Of a DNA stretch of 64,000 bases, positions 9,831 through 20,755 are shown one piece after another. Made by a program: the position numbers and the translations under genes. Origin of the DNA: Branchinecta lynchi (lineage: Eukaryota > Arthropoda > Branchiopoda > Anostraca > Branchinectidae); the NCBI GenBank assembly GCA_023053575.1, contig JAKZAP010000013.1:1560001-1624000 (forward strand). The letters are read 5' to 3'. Numbering within the stretch: position 1 is the first letter of the stretch; each line of letters begins with the position of its first letter. The notes beneath the pieces were generated by a model. That model did no database searches and had not been told where the DNA came from. It was given only the letters and a program-made list of their open reading frames with translations.

Positions 9831-10012
9831 CAGGCCCGTATCCAGGAATTTATTTCTGGGGGGGGGGGGGGGGGTTGCTTGCTTGCGGGTCGCACAAAAA
9901 AGTACAAAAAAGACATAGATCAGAGAGAAAAGCCTATAAAAATGAGTATTTGTGTATGTTTCGCGGGGGGGGGGGGGTCAACCCCCTACCTCCCCCCCTG
10001 GATACGGCCTTG
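9831..10012 (+). mobile_element. Family A MITE, 8-bp target duplication CTTTAAGA
   Basis: A 182-bp element from CAGGCCCGTATCCAGG to CTGGATACGGCCTTG, flanked by perfect CTTTAAGA (9823-9830 and 10013-10020). A G run of ~16 follows the left arm, and a second G run precedes the right arm. The inner part contains 'aaaaaagtacaaaaaagaca'. An 8-bp duplication and CAG-type ends fit a non-autonomous hAT element. Confidence 0.8.
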
Positions 10013-10806
10013 CTTTAAGACCAGGCTCTGCTTTCAACAAAATACTAACGACTATGGCTGTTTTAAGCCTTTCTTCAGTCCCGTTGACTTCTAGCAAAAA
10101 CTTGCACAAATTTACATAACCGGATTTTCTGACTAGCAAGCTTATCGTAAATAATTGTCGGGAGCGTGTTACGTGTCGAAAATAGCGCAACAGGGCAGGT
10201 GTGAAACTTAGCGAGGCGTCTTTAGCGTGTTAAAGTATACCGTATTAGATTCAGGTATCTGGGTTTAAAGGACCCGTTATTCTGCCAATGCATCTATTTT
10301 CGCAGTTCCGTTCTGTCAATGCAGCCTGCTTTCATAGTTCCATTCATTAATTCTCAAGTCCAGACACCCAAATTTCATATGTTACATTCTAAGTCCGCTA
10401 AAGTTGTCTCACTGATATTTGGACTGGCCACGATTCACTATTTTCCATGCGCAGTATGCTCCCAACTGGTGTTTGCGTATCACGCTATTGATAGTTTTCA
10501 ACTCTCTCCTAGCTCGATAATTACTATAAATTGCATTAGAACTGGGGGAGTACCTAAAGGTACTAGGTGTGCTAGTGCGTGAGTTGTTTCTTGAATTCAG
10601 CTAAATAAAATAAATGATTAAAAAATCAATTAAAAATAATAACAATATAAAAGGTCCGATTATCTGAATTTTGCCGAGTTTTGCTAGAAGTCAATGTACC
10701 TCGGAAAGCTTCGGATAATTTGTTCCAAGCGGAGCCCTGGTTTTACATTATTCAAATAGTTTCGAATATTGGAACATAAACAGTAAATAGTGCGAGGCAT
10801 TCTTTA
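10013..10806 (+). repeat. Diverged family F copy
   Basis: Contains 'ctatggctgttttaagcctt', 'ccgttgacttctagcaaaaa' and 'acataaccggattttctga' of family F. Near 10778-10800 'aacagtaaatagtgcgagg' is the inverse of the family's left end, so the copy may span the whole interval with inverted termini. The middle part is not recognisable. Confidence 0.45.
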
Positions 10807-11470
10807 AGAATGGATGAACGGTTACGGAAACAGGCTGCACTGGCATTATAGTTCCCACCGGTCAGTCCTCATTATAGTAGGTGTAGGGTGGCGATGTCTA
10901 TCCGTGAAAGCGATTATAACTCTACGTAAAGTCGCTTCTGCTGGAAGTAATTTGGAGAAAATAAGGTGTGCATCTGGCGATTCTAGCGGTTTCCCTGAAT
11001 CAGCTTTTGTGTAGAGCCCTTGCAGAGCGAAATTACGCCATGGGGTGCGTTTTGGAGGGGGTGGAAGTTAAGTGTCGATCCCGACTCCTCGGGCGCACGG
11101 AAGATTGAAGACACGTGATTTTGTTTCAAAATATATAGAACAATCTAGCATAAGAAACCTTGTAGTTGTCCTGCAATGAATGTAGGGACGATAAGATCAG
11201 AGCTGTCACGATTGGTTCCAACGTTGCATAGTTAACTATAAATTAAAACACGTATATCATGTCGTCCGCATAATCTACAGCCAAAACTCCACTGGCAATA
11301 GTAAGGTCGTCATAAACGTCGTTTCAAGGGGGGGGGGGGTGGATCCTGAATTATTATGACAAGCAATCGCGTGACGTGGCTTTTAAGAAGGATTGTCGAC
11401 CAAATATATTTAGCGGCTAAAGAGTTAATATAGTTTAACGCGTGTGTATAATTTTATTTTCTTGGATATT
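10807..11470. other. No gene seen
   Basis: Non-coding, with a G run at about 11329-11340. No supported feature. Confidence 0.4.
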
Positions 11471-11588
11471 TAGTATTATTTAGCCAGATTGTTTTTTTGT
11501 AGTATTATATGTTGGGCCAATTTGTTTCTATTTATTTCACTTTATACTCTCCGATCTTGGAGGTCAATAAAATTTTTGAATTTGAAAC
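11471..11588 (+). repeat. Probable LINE 3' end
   Basis: The stretch ends 'ggaggtcaataaaatttttg' plus 'aatttgaaac', the layout of CR1/L2-type LINE 3' ends (AATAAA close to a short terminal repeat). No coding part remains. Confidence 0.4.
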
Positions 11589-11874
11589 GTTAAACTTTTC
11601 GAACCAAGCTAATGATTTGGAGCGACGCCTTTGCCTCCCCTGAGTTTTCTTGAAATGACGTCTCTGCCCGACGTGCTCTCATTGGCTCAGACGAAAATGG
11701 CCGTTAAGAACGTTACGAACTTGCACGTTACGTTAGCCTCAGACAGCCTACGATTGCCAGTGGAAGAATCGAACTCTTGTAGTTCTTTCACAACCGAAGT
11801 ACTCCCCCTAAACCCTGGTGGAAGGCATTTACTGTTCAAGATCTTGGGATGTTAGGTAACGTAGGCTATGCCTA

Positions 11875-12033
11875 CACTGTAAAAAAAAATCTCGCAGTAT
11901 TTGCTACTGGGATTACTCTTGTCTTTATTGAGATAAGATTACCCCTAATTCGGATTAATTTTATCCAAATAGAGATAAGGTTAATCCCAGTAGCAAATAC
12001 TGCATCCTTATTCGGAGAAACTTTTAGTAAGTG
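11875..12033. mobile_element. Family G palindromic MITE, degraded right end
   Basis: Starts CACTGTAAAAAAAAATCTCG after TA. The inner arms 'gcagtatttgctactgggat' and 'atcccagtagcaaatactgc' are inverted copies, so nearly the whole element is a hairpin. Close relatives lie at 41230 and 63033. Confidence 0.7.
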
Positions 12034-12173
12034 TAGTAAGTAAGTTTAGTAAGTTTAGTAGTGTAGATTTAGTAAAGATTGTCGGTCTGTATGTCTTGTC
12101 TGTCCGTCTATTGGTTCCATATCTTTCAAAGGAGTTGCGGTATTTTTTCCCCACATCTGTAAGGGGTCGTCAG

Positions 12174-12352
12174 CAAGGCCGTGTCTAGGGGGGGGGGGGG
12201 TTGAACCCCTCCCCCCCCCCCGAAACATACAAAAATCATCATTTTTATAAGCTTTTCCCTCTGATCTATGTGTTTTTTGTACTTTTTTGTCCGACCAGCA
12301 GGCAAACCCCCCCCCCCCCCCCCCCCGAAATAAATTCCTGGATACGGGCCTG
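12174..12352 (-). mobile_element. Family A MITE, near-perfect 8-bp duplication
   Basis: Runs from CAAGGCCGTGTC to GGATACGGGCCTG and is flanked by GTCGTCAG and GTCTTCAG (7 of 8 match). It contains three homopolymer tracts: G, then C, then a ~21-base C run. Orientation is opposite to the copy at 9831. Confidence 0.8.
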
Positions 12353-12575
12353 GTCTTCAGTGCCGTCTTTTACTTTTGTTGGCCTGTAGGCCATCATGGA
12401 TGTATGGCCCGTTTTCATTAGTCAAAGACGTAAACACGCCAACACATTCGTTTGGCCGTTTGGTCAAAGTACAGGATGGGCTATATTAACCATACATTTA
12501 GGAGCTGGGAGGGTTTTTACAAATTGAGGCGTAGATTGTATTTTATTCAGGGCGATCATACTGTTGATCTGTATG

Positions 12576-12756
12576 CAAGGCCGTATCCAGGGGGGGCTAA
12601 GGGGTTGACCCCCCCCCCCCCCCCGAAACACACAAAAAGAACGATTTTTATAGGCTTTTCCCTCTGATCTGTGTTTTTTGTACTTTTTTGTCCGACCAGC
12701 AGGCAACCCCCCCCCCCCCCCCCCCCCCCCGAAATAAATTTCTGGATACGGGCCTG
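12576..12756 (-). mobile_element. Family A MITE, perfect 8-bp duplication TCTGTATG
   Basis: A 181-bp element from CAAGGCCGTATCCAGG to GGATACGGGCCTG. Perfect TCTGTATG flanks lie at 12568-12575 and 12757-12764. C runs of ~14 and ~22 bases lie inside. Confidence 0.85.
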
Positions 12757-12774
12757 TCTGTATGTAAGGAGGCA

Positions 12775-13110
12775 TGCTGAATCTATGGATTAACTTTTGT
12801 ATTCCCGCGGAATCCGGCTAAAACTGGAAATTTTTTAGAAATGAAAGTTTGGCTGAAGTCGATTTGAATTTCGAAATGTGGGTAAGAAGACATGCTGAAT
12901 CGGTGTCTTGTTGTCTCCTGTCGGACCGCGATCCGGCGAAAACTCGAAATTTGGTAATGTTACTGACTTCTTGATCTGGTTGTATCGAGTACTAATTGTG
13001 GTATAACTAGAGAAAGTGAATCGATTTATTTGCTTGGTTTTCCTGCCTTGTGGATAGTTATGACGGAATCATTCGAAAATCGAAAATTCGGTAGCCTCGT
13101 GGTCTTTATC
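12775..13110 (-). repeat. Family D internal repeats (fragment)
   Basis: Two degenerate units with 'tgctgaat', 'cggaatccggctaaaactgg' and 'gtgggtaagaagacatgctg', the repeat block of family D on the minus strand. Element ends are missing. Confidence 0.55.
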
Positions 13111-13122
13111 GGGTATCTGGAG

Positions 13123-13465
13123 CAGGGGCGTCACGACTGGGGGGGGGAGGGCCCCCCCCCCCAACGCTGTCGACCAGTCGGTAAAAAATAAACGAGTCGG
13201 CGCGAAGCACCGCGATTTTTTGTCAAAACAGTTGATTTTTTTCAAGAAAACAGTCGGTTTTTCTGAAAATTGGTCGATTTTTCGTTAAAATAGTCGTTTT
13301 TTCTAAATATCAGTGGGTGTTTCTGAAAATCTGTCGATTTTCTTCAAAAATTTCATTTTTTTTTGGAAAACAGTCGTTTTTTCTGCAGAAAAAGTCGGTA
13401 AAAAACTAGTCAGTCGGTAAATGCCTCGTCCCCCCAAAAAAACATTTTGGCTAGTAACGCCTCTG
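13123..13465 (+). mobile_element. Family B MITE with 8-bp target duplication ATCTGGAG
   Basis: Runs from CAGGGGCGTCAC to AACGCCTCTG and is flanked by perfect ATCTGGAG (13115-13122 and 13466-13473). The interior has about eight degenerate ~30-bp units of the type 'aacagtcgatttttc'. The duplication length fits hAT. Confidence 0.8.
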
Positions 13466-13473
13466 ATCTGGAG

Positions 13474-14579
13474 TTTCGTTATAGGGAAATACGATATAGA
13501 AAGTCGACCAGATTTCTGAACTATACGATAGTCCGTAGTCCGTAATTCCGTAGTACCATCAACACTGAGCTATTAGCGTCACTAGATGAATAAGTAGATG
13601 GTAGCGCATTTTCTATTCGCTACCCGTATGGAAGGGTATCCTCCTGAATATCTTTTGCGTGGGGTGGATTTCTTTGTATTTTTGTTCAGTGTCTGTTTTA
13701 ATGTATGTTAGTTTGTTGTTGTTATGGTCTTATGGACTGAAATAAAGTAGTAATAATAAAATAATAAGAAGGCTGAACCTAAATCTGCTTCTTCTTGCTA
13801 CCGAATATCTCTGTTTTCCAAGAAACAAGAAGCAGATCTGACATGTTCGTCATTTGTTTTTACGCATTGTCCTTTTAAATAGTATCGATCAGAAAACAAG
13901 ATTGTGAAATCAGCGAGATGAATGTCCCGCCGTCGAACGGTCGATGAAGTTCCTGAATGAGCGTAAATAAACCGGTTCCAAAAGCACGTGGGTTTACTAC
14001 ACAAAATCGATGTATCGAATTGCTCCGTAAGTCGAGGAATCTCAGTTCCGCCGGAAGAATAGGTGGAAAAAGCGCAACAGTGTCAAATTACTGATTTCTT
14101 GGTAATTAATTCACCTTTTGGTTGATTGTTCGGCTTTCAGACTGACTTAGAGGCTTGACAAAAAACTAATGGGTTATTTTCTTTTTGGTCACCACTGTAC
14201 TAGTCTCCGTGTGAAGTGGCTGGGCATCGGGCACTTTCTGTGCAGCCATTTTGGAAACCCTCGGAAAAAAAGTCGTACTTTCATTTATTTGTGTTATTTT
14301 GCACCGTGACAATTTGACAAATCGGTCCAGTGTCTCTTGATAGGCGAAAACGACATTTGAAATGTCATTTGGCCTTTGGTAACTTGCATAATAGCTTTTG
14401 TGAACCGCAGTTTGCACCCTTTCCAGAATTTTTGGCATTCTGAGACGAATTTTCATATTATCTACATATACCCGATGAAAATTTTTTAGCCTGCGTAGTA
14501 TTATGGTAGTAGTACGAAAACGTTGCATGTAATAATATGTAATAGCAAAGAATACCATCATTTAATGTGCCTTAGACTG
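13474..14579. other. No supported gene; possible LINE 3' end near 13660-13765
   Basis: The sequence 'ggactgaaataaagtagtaa' at about 13735 resembles a LINE 3' end. A 131-codon minus-strand open frame at 14166-14561 shows no recognisable domain and is not called. Confidence 0.35.
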
Positions 14580-14584
14580 GTCCA

Positions 14585-14760
14585 ATCTTATGTAGTAGTA
14601 TCCAGTAGCATCCTTTCTTGCCATAGTAACATCCAGTCTTGCTAATAGTACCATATAGTAGTATGCAGCAACATGGTAGCCTTGAAGTAAAAGCATGTAG
14701 TAGCATCGTTAGTATTGCATGCAACTTTTTCGTACTACTTCATAGTATTATTTTGAGATA
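14585..14760. repeat. Degenerate TAGTA-rich simple repeat
   Basis: Repeated 'gtagtag', 'catagtaac' and 'tagtagtatgcagcaac' motifs without a fixed period. Confidence 0.45.
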
Positions 14761-14779
14761 AATCTTTCATCGGGTAGTC

Positions 14780-14876
14780 AGTGTTTAAAATGGGGATACG
14801 AGCTTGTATCCGTGCTGGCCCCTAGTGATCGACATAATAGTGTTGTGAAATGTTTTTTAAATTAAAGAACCTGAAC
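14780..14876 (+). repeat. Probable LINE 3' end
   Basis: Ends 'aaattaaagaacctgaacct', a short direct repeat after an A-rich segment, as at other LINE tails in the window. No coding remnant was seen upstream. Confidence 0.4.
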
Positions 14877-15370
14877 CTGCGAAGATTTAAAACCTATCCG
14901 GACTTGTAATTCAAACATTGTAAATTTCTGTTGCACCTTCCTCGACGTTATAGGAATTCTCATATAACCAAAGTATAACTGTACATTTTTTGCCTTCTGA
15001 CCTTTGTGCAAATTTATCTTCCATTGCCCGGTCCCCAGGACCTCCCCGTTTCTGCCCTTGACCATTTCTCCTCATTCCATCTAGGAAGAGGATTTTAGAC
15101 TTTTCATGTTTAATTTTTTTCTTACTCAAAGCTTGGTCTAAACTTTTTTCATTTTATTTCTCTGCCCTGTGCTATCCATCACCATCATAGAGTAAAAGTT
15201 ATAATTTTTAATTTGCAATTTACAGTGGGCGATATCTTGGATGCTACACTTTTCTCTGTTTTTTTACATTTATTCAGTTAGCCTTTTTTAGTATTCACCC
15301 CTATGTAACGGGCCGTGGGGGTAGGGTTGTCATTTGTTTTGTTAATTTTTTTTTGGCGTAGCTTATAGAA
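14877..15370. other. No gene or clear repeat seen
   Basis: T-rich on the + strand. No supported feature. Confidence 0.4.
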
Positions 15371-16181
15371 CAAGACCAAAGGCTTCGATGGTATCCCAAA
15401 AATTTTAATATTTCTTGGACTATTTCACCCAGACAGTTGGGCTTTTAGAAATCTCGTCTTCGTCACGACTTTTGAACATTTTAGTATCTAACACTCATCA
15501 GCCGTTTGAACATAAACAGGACTGACACCGTAGTGGTATTTTCTTGAAAAATTACGGCCAAACGTCTCAGCTTCAGATGAAACTGTCACTTTTAGCAATT
15601 TTTCTAGTTTTGGTCGGATTCCGGGCGAACTATTTGTCATGCGAGAAAATTATTATCATAGACGGGTTTAGGATGTCTTTACCCCTACCCCTACATCGGA
15701 CCTCTATAACTTACAACAAATGTTCCGGTTTTGGTGGATCCCGGGTGAACTGTATTTCCGGGGTGAAAATACTTAGTGTAGCCCATGTGGATTCAGCATG
15801 TTCATCAAACCTCTAATCAACTCCAAGTAAAACTTTTACATTTAACAAACCGTCCGGCTTTTGCCTAATTCCAGGCGAACTATTTGTCTTGTAAGAAAAT
15901 AATTATCATATTTGGATTCAGCGTGTCTGCTTACCCCTTAAATCGAGCTTTAGAAAAAAAATTTGTTGGCCCCTTAATTTGAACCCCCGCTTCCAAAGAT
16001 GGAGCTACGGAGCCCGTCTACGAACTTGACCTGTTTTTTTACCCAAAGAACATTCATACCAAGTTTGAACAAAATATCTTATTCCCTTCGATATTATCGT
16101 ACCTACAGACGGACGTAGAGACTGACAACTCTTACGAAGTCATGGGTAGGCCTATCCCTCCACTTACGTATAGGGATCCCA
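15371..16181 (+). mobile_element. Family D element
   Basis: Begins CAAGACCAAAGGCTTCGATG and ends CCACTTACGTATAGGGATCC. In between are degenerate repeats containing 'ggattccgggcgaactattt', then the 3' unique part 'gaacttgacctg' and 'aagtttgaacaaaatatctt'. Non-coding. Other copies: 22109, 32921, 34558, 44263 (minus), 53849 (minus). Confidence 0.7.
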
Positions 16182-16527
16182 TAAACGTACTGCTAATATG
16201 CCTTCAAACTGCCAGTCTTGCCAAACACCCTGGAGAATCACACGATAACAGTGGCGGTTCTCATTTATTTATTTTTATATTTTTTTTTAAACCAGCAAAC
16301 CCCGTCCCAACCCTTTGTAGGCTACCTTTTATACATTAAGAGTTTACGGTGAGAAAACAAAACAAAAAACAGTATGACACCTCCAATCAGGCCAAGGGAA
16401 GATACCTAGGGGTGTCATTTCTGGGGGGGGGGGCAACTGCCTCGCTCCGGGTTTCCAAGGGGACCCAGAGATACCAATGAAAAACCACTGTAGAACGACG
16501 GAAAAGAGACGATGCGCAAAGTAATAT
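16182..16527. other. No gene seen
   Basis: Contains a T run and a G run (16422-16432). No supported feature. Confidence 0.4.
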
Positions 16528-16535
16528 GTATATAC

Positions 16536-16726
16536 CAGGCCCGTATCCAGGAATTTATTTGGGGGGGGGGGGGGGTTTGCCTGCCGGTCGAACAAAAAAG
16601 TACAAAAAAGACATATATCAGAGGAAAACGCCTATAAAAATGAGTATTTTTGTATGTTTCGGGGGGTGGGGGGGTCAACCCCCTCCCCCCCCCCCCCCCC
16701 GAAATAAATTCCTGGATACGAGCCTG
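16536..16726 (+). mobile_element. Family A MITE, 8-bp duplication GTATATAC/T
   Basis: Runs from CAGGCCCGTATCCAGG to TGGATACGAGCCTG. Flanks are GTATATAC (16528-16535) and GTATATAT (16727-16734), 7 of 8 identical. The right arm carries 'ggaatttatt' in reverse as well, so both ends have the longer arm. Confidence 0.8.
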
Positions 16727-16734
16727 GTATATAT

Positions 16735-17455
16735 TCTTTATATTAAATGTACGTTTTACGTAAGTATTCGTGGACAAATTGTTTACTTTCCATTCCTATA
16801 ATATTGATCACTTAAGTATCTCTGGTCTCACCTATGTATGGTTTTCGTTAAAGAGCGCCCATGGGGTGCTCATGACGACGTCGGTGCCCCCCCCCCCCTT
16901 ACGTGACAGTTCTGGAGAGCCCCTTTGAAGTATAAGGTAGATCCGACAGATCCTGGATCAGACTCCTTGCCACTGCATAACAGTGGAGTCTGATCCATAA
17001 CATCACATTGATATATCGCGTTATCGCGTTATGGTAATCGAGCGCGTGCAAAGCTTAGTGTTAACTTGTGAGATATTTGAGATGACGCTTTTCAATGAGT
17101 GAGGATCACATCGTAACGGGAGATTCAAGAACTTACCGTCGACAAATTAATTCAGGCTTACTGAAAAAAGTTCTCTTCATTCACCCCCTTTTTCTTATTT
17201 TTCTTTTGTATGTCGTACGCAAAGTGTTCATGTGTAGGCTACTTGAAGCTTGGCGTTTTAAAAGGAAAGAAACGCCTTTGTATGATTCCGTTTTTTTCTA
17301 GCCCCATTTCCGAGTTGACATCCGGAACTAATCAAAAGCCCCCTTAATATGCTTCAGACGGGTAGCATACCCCCATTATGTTGCTCTAGAACTATTGTCG
17401 TCAATGGGTAGTCTGGGTATGTTAGGGGTTACGCATTCTGTGAGCGTAGTACAGT
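16735..17455. other. No gene or clear repeat seen
   Basis: Includes a C run near 16888-16899. No supported feature. Confidence 0.4.
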
Positions 17456-17566
17456 AGAGATATGCATATTTGATGTTGGTTAATTTATGGTATCTATGGA
17501 TTCTGTAGTATGATAAAAGTTTGTAATAATAACCTGATAAAATAAAACTATTCGTGAACCTGAATT
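17456..17566 (+). repeat. Probable LINE 3' end
   Basis: Ends 'aaaataaaactattcgtgaa' then 'cctgaa', matching the layout of other LINE tails here. Confidence 0.4.
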
Positions 17567-18041
17567 AGTCCTTTACGGTCTCCTAAAAACAACTGATTGG
17601 GCTTTTGGCTTTTTTTTCTTGCCATTTAGCAAACAACTGCCCAGTCCAGTTGCAAATCGGTCGAAGTCACAAGGAAGAATCTGTGGAAGAGAGATAGTTT
17701 TTGATGTTTTTCTTTTGCTAAAATTAGGCAACCGACTTTTAAAGCGGTCAGTATCGTAGCAAGCACGTTCATCCACTTCCGCCAAGGTCCAACAATATGC
17801 GCAGAAATCTAACATCAGGCCAATTTCTAGCCCGGTTTTCCCCTTCTTTGTTCGAAATTTGCTCTGAAAATAAACACATGAGACGAAAAACAAAAGGAGG
17901 TGATCGGACGGAAACGCAACTACCTACAGCTCCATGATGCATTTCAGTTTTAGCTTCCGTTTCAGTTTGAGCTTTCAAAGTCTGTTTCACCGCCAGGGAT
18001 TAGTCGAGGGATTAGTTCGAAACCGGGCAAAATCCGAATCG
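17567..18041. other. No gene seen
   Basis: Short open frames on the minus strand have no recognisable domain. Confidence 0.35.
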
Positions 18042-18170
18042 ATGCCAACTCCAGGAATTTATTTGGGGGGGGGGTCCCCCACGGGTCGGACCTAATCCGT
18101 ACCTAACATGTAAAAAACGATTAGTTCTGTATGTTTGGTAACTCCCCCCCCCCTCGGGTCACTGCCTAGG
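18042..18170 (+). mobile_element. Diverged relative of family A
   Basis: Has 'ccaggaatttatttgggggg', 'gggtcggacctaatccgtac' and a C run before 'ctcgggtcactgcctaggtc'. It shares the inner words 'aacccgtacctaac' with the copy at 26471 rather than with typical family A members. Confidence 0.5.
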
Positions 18171-18633
18171 TCCGAATCCACCTTAAACCGGTCTGCATGC
18201 ACCAACATGTTTGCCCAGCCTGTAACCCCTTGGGGTAGACCGTTACAGTTGTGTCACAGCAATACGGGCATGGGGTGCGGGTTGCAGCTGCCAACGTGAG
18301 ATGAAGCAAAACTGATCTCCTTTTATCCGGATGCGCGAGATCAGCAACATCTGGCCGACGGCGCAGCTGCTGGCTGATCTGTTTGCGCCGAGTAACTGGA
18401 TAATTAGCGAGGTGCGGGCCGGCGCGTTCCATGGGACTGATTGACTCGCGTACGCCACGCTGTAATAATTGAAAACCTACGCGATTTGATAGATGACTTT
18501 GCTTAGCGTAGATCTGTCAGAAGGAGGGTGGGCGGGAATTATTTCTTCTGTCCAGGAGCCTTCTGTTATAGAGCAACACTCACTCATTGCAAAGTTTCTT
18601 CTGTACCGTTTTAAAACTGAAATAGTCCACCCA

Positions 18634-18791
18634 AGGCCGTATCCAGGAAACATACAAAAATAATCATTTGTATAGGCTTTTCCCTCTGATCTATGTCTTT
18701 TTGTACTTTCTTGACCAATCCGCAGGCCAACCCCCCCCCCCCAAAAAAAGGCCCCCCCCCCCACGAAAAAAATTCCTCGATATGGGCCTGA
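18634..18791 (-). mobile_element. Family A MITE, partly deleted
   Basis: Starts CAAGGCCGTATCCAGG, lacks the first homopolymer run, keeps 'ggcttttccctctgatctat', two C runs and the end 'gatatgggcctg'. Flanks match poorly (AGTCCACC against AGTATCCC). Confidence 0.65.
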
Positions 18792-18899
18792 GTATCCCTT
18801 GAAACTTTTTCGGGAAAACCATGGGGGTTCTACCCTTACCATCTTCTAGAACTGAGCAGAAATGGGCAAACTAATAATGGACTAAACGAAGGTGTGGTG

Positions 18900-19100
18900 A
18901 CTCATATTTATTTATTTATTTGTGACCCGATTTTCGCATAATAGCGGAGCATGAGTAAAATACACAAAATAAAACACACATACTAAAACACTAAACAAAA
19001 CAGTGTACATAAACATGACTAAATTATTTTCATATAGTTTAAAAATACACTAAATAGACTTAAAAAAGGTTACACAGTGACAAGCACATTTAACGGGTTT
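18900..19100 (-). repeat. Probable LINE 3' end (minus strand)
   Basis: Starts with (TATTT)n at about 18905-18922, which is a tandem tail read on the minus strand, followed by 'tgacccgattttcgcataat'. The same 'tgacccg...gcggagtatg' words follow the tail at 50.7 kb. Confidence 0.45.
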
Positions 19101-19124
19101 AGGACTGAAAAACTGGCTAATAAT

Positions 19125-19220
19125 TTGACAGTGCAAAACGGATACCTCGTCCTCAGCTGAATTGTATTAGAGCTGAATTTCAGCCCTTCTTGGCAAGGGT
19201 CCTCTTCAGGCTCAAAGTTG
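19125..19220 (-). repeat. Family E hammerhead-type repeat, GAGC subfamily
   Basis: The reverse complement of 19170-19213 reads GAGC, CTGAAGA, a stem II of CCCUU/AAGGG, GAAA, UUCA, GCUC. Core and stem I are kept; the cleavage triplet is altered. Confidence 0.55.
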
Positions 19221-20166
19221 CTCAAGTTGGGAAAACGAACTCGTTGAAAAACAAACTAAACGCTGAGAGAGGCAAGATGACCTATTTTACTGACCTATTT
19301 TCTGACCTAGTTTAGATTTCTGGGGATCTGTTTGACCTCTTTTAGTCATGGTGGGGGGGGGGGGGGTAATTTGCACATGAATTCGTCTGAGCTGCTAGCA
19401 CGTGACAAGCTTTTTGTTCCCCCAAGTATTTTCTCCAAAAAGTTCGATTTCCTTCGTGACGATTTATCGAAAAGTGTCCCAGGACTTAAAAGCAGGAAAT
19501 GCGGTACCGTATGATAGAAAAGCTTTCATAACTCACGTCAGACTCTAGATTATTAAATAGCAAGCGCCAGCAGAGAACGCCCCAAGGCACAGTCTGACTC
19601 TGGAAACCTTATCCTATGTGGTGACGTCACATTTCCCGGCTATCGATCCGGGACCCCGATTTCGACTGGGAAGTGGCTGGCTGGCTGGAATACTTCTTGG
19701 CCTTCGGAAATCGAATAGATAGTAAAAGAATTTGTCAATATATTGACTGCTTTCTACTACGGACAGCAGGTTCAAAATATAGCGAGATTGGTTGCGTCTG
19801 GATTACAGGTAGGACCATGACTACCGGGAAATAGATGTATGAACTACCAGCCGAAAGCGAGTGCCGCAGGTGACGATGATGATGCACTAGATGAAGTTAT
19901 AAACTAGCACTGTATGAAGAAAGAAACAGTTAATATATAAAAAAAAATGTTGGCTGTAACCGTATTTGAACACAGTCGGGGTTTCCGTGGAATTGCTTAA
20001 AGAGGACCTAAAAATACGCTGTTTCTATGTAACAAAACAACTCATGTCTCTAGATCATGATACAAGCAACCCTTACTTTCCATGAAAGGACCATAAACAC
20101 CGAAAAACACGCACATACATTCGCTTCTTTGAGGTTGCTACTCGTAAGAGGCTAACCCTATACTAT
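19221..20166. other. No gene seen
   Basis: A G run lies at about 19350-19364. No supported feature. Confidence 0.4.
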
Positions 20167-20755
20167 ATAGGACTAAGTCCAAAACACGCCAGTGGTCAGG
20201 GGCGGATTCAGAGGGGGGCGATCGCCCCCCCTAGACTGGCTGTAATTTTTTGTTTTGTTTTACTGCACTTACGGAAGTCTGCATTAACGCATGTTCAAAC
20301 TACTGTAACTAGACTCTAAAATCTTTTTACAAGTGGAGATAGGAGCTTGAATTTTTCTTGTAAACAGTTGTCAGTTGATCAAGCACAGTTTTTACCATTA
20401 TTGTACTATATGAAAACCACATTTTCGTTAAATAAGAGACTGACAGGGACACTTAAAACGAGAAAAAAATCTGCCTTGCGGCCGACTAAAAGGACACTAC
20501 CCCCACTCTTTTCGGTATGAATCGCCCCCCCCCCCCCTAGAACGGAAGGCTGGATCCGCCCCTGCCAGTGGTCCTCAGGAAGAAGGAGTAAGCGTGTCCG
20601 TACGACTCAAAGTCAACGACTCAAATCATGTGTCAATCAATCACCCCGATCTTTAGGGGCAGCTATGACACCATTTCTGCCTTTCTTCCGCTAGCTACCC
20701 CGAGAGGCCGGAGATTTTGTATCGGCAATGAGAGATAGTCATCAAGTGTATTGCT
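20167..20755 (+). repeat. Dispersed repeat (copy of 9341-9510), split by a TIR element
   Basis: Begins 'gactaagtccaaaacacg' and resumes after 20572 with 'cctcaggaagaaggagtaag' to 'gagaggccggagattttgta'. It is split by the element at 20197-20564. Confidence 0.7.
20197..20564. mobile_element. hAT-like MITE with 8-bp target duplication CCAGTGGT
   Basis: A 368-bp element from CAGGGGCGGATTCAG to CTGGATCCGCCCCTG. Perfect CCAGTGGT flanks lie at 20189-20196 and 20565-20572. The other copy of the host repeat (9351-9375) lacks it and so shows the pre-insertion state. Subterminal C runs; non-coding. Confidence 0.85.

Noticed and set aside
9815..10018. Glycine/proline-rich open frames around family A copies (also 12.2, 12.6, 16.5 and 44.6 kb)
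   Set aside because: They are translations of G or C homopolymer runs and the MITE arms, present in several frames at once.
14166..14561. 131-codon minus-strand open frame
   Set aside because: No recognisable domain, no splice or start context, and it ends in repeat-poor but unremarkable sequence. Length is within what chance allows in 64 kb.
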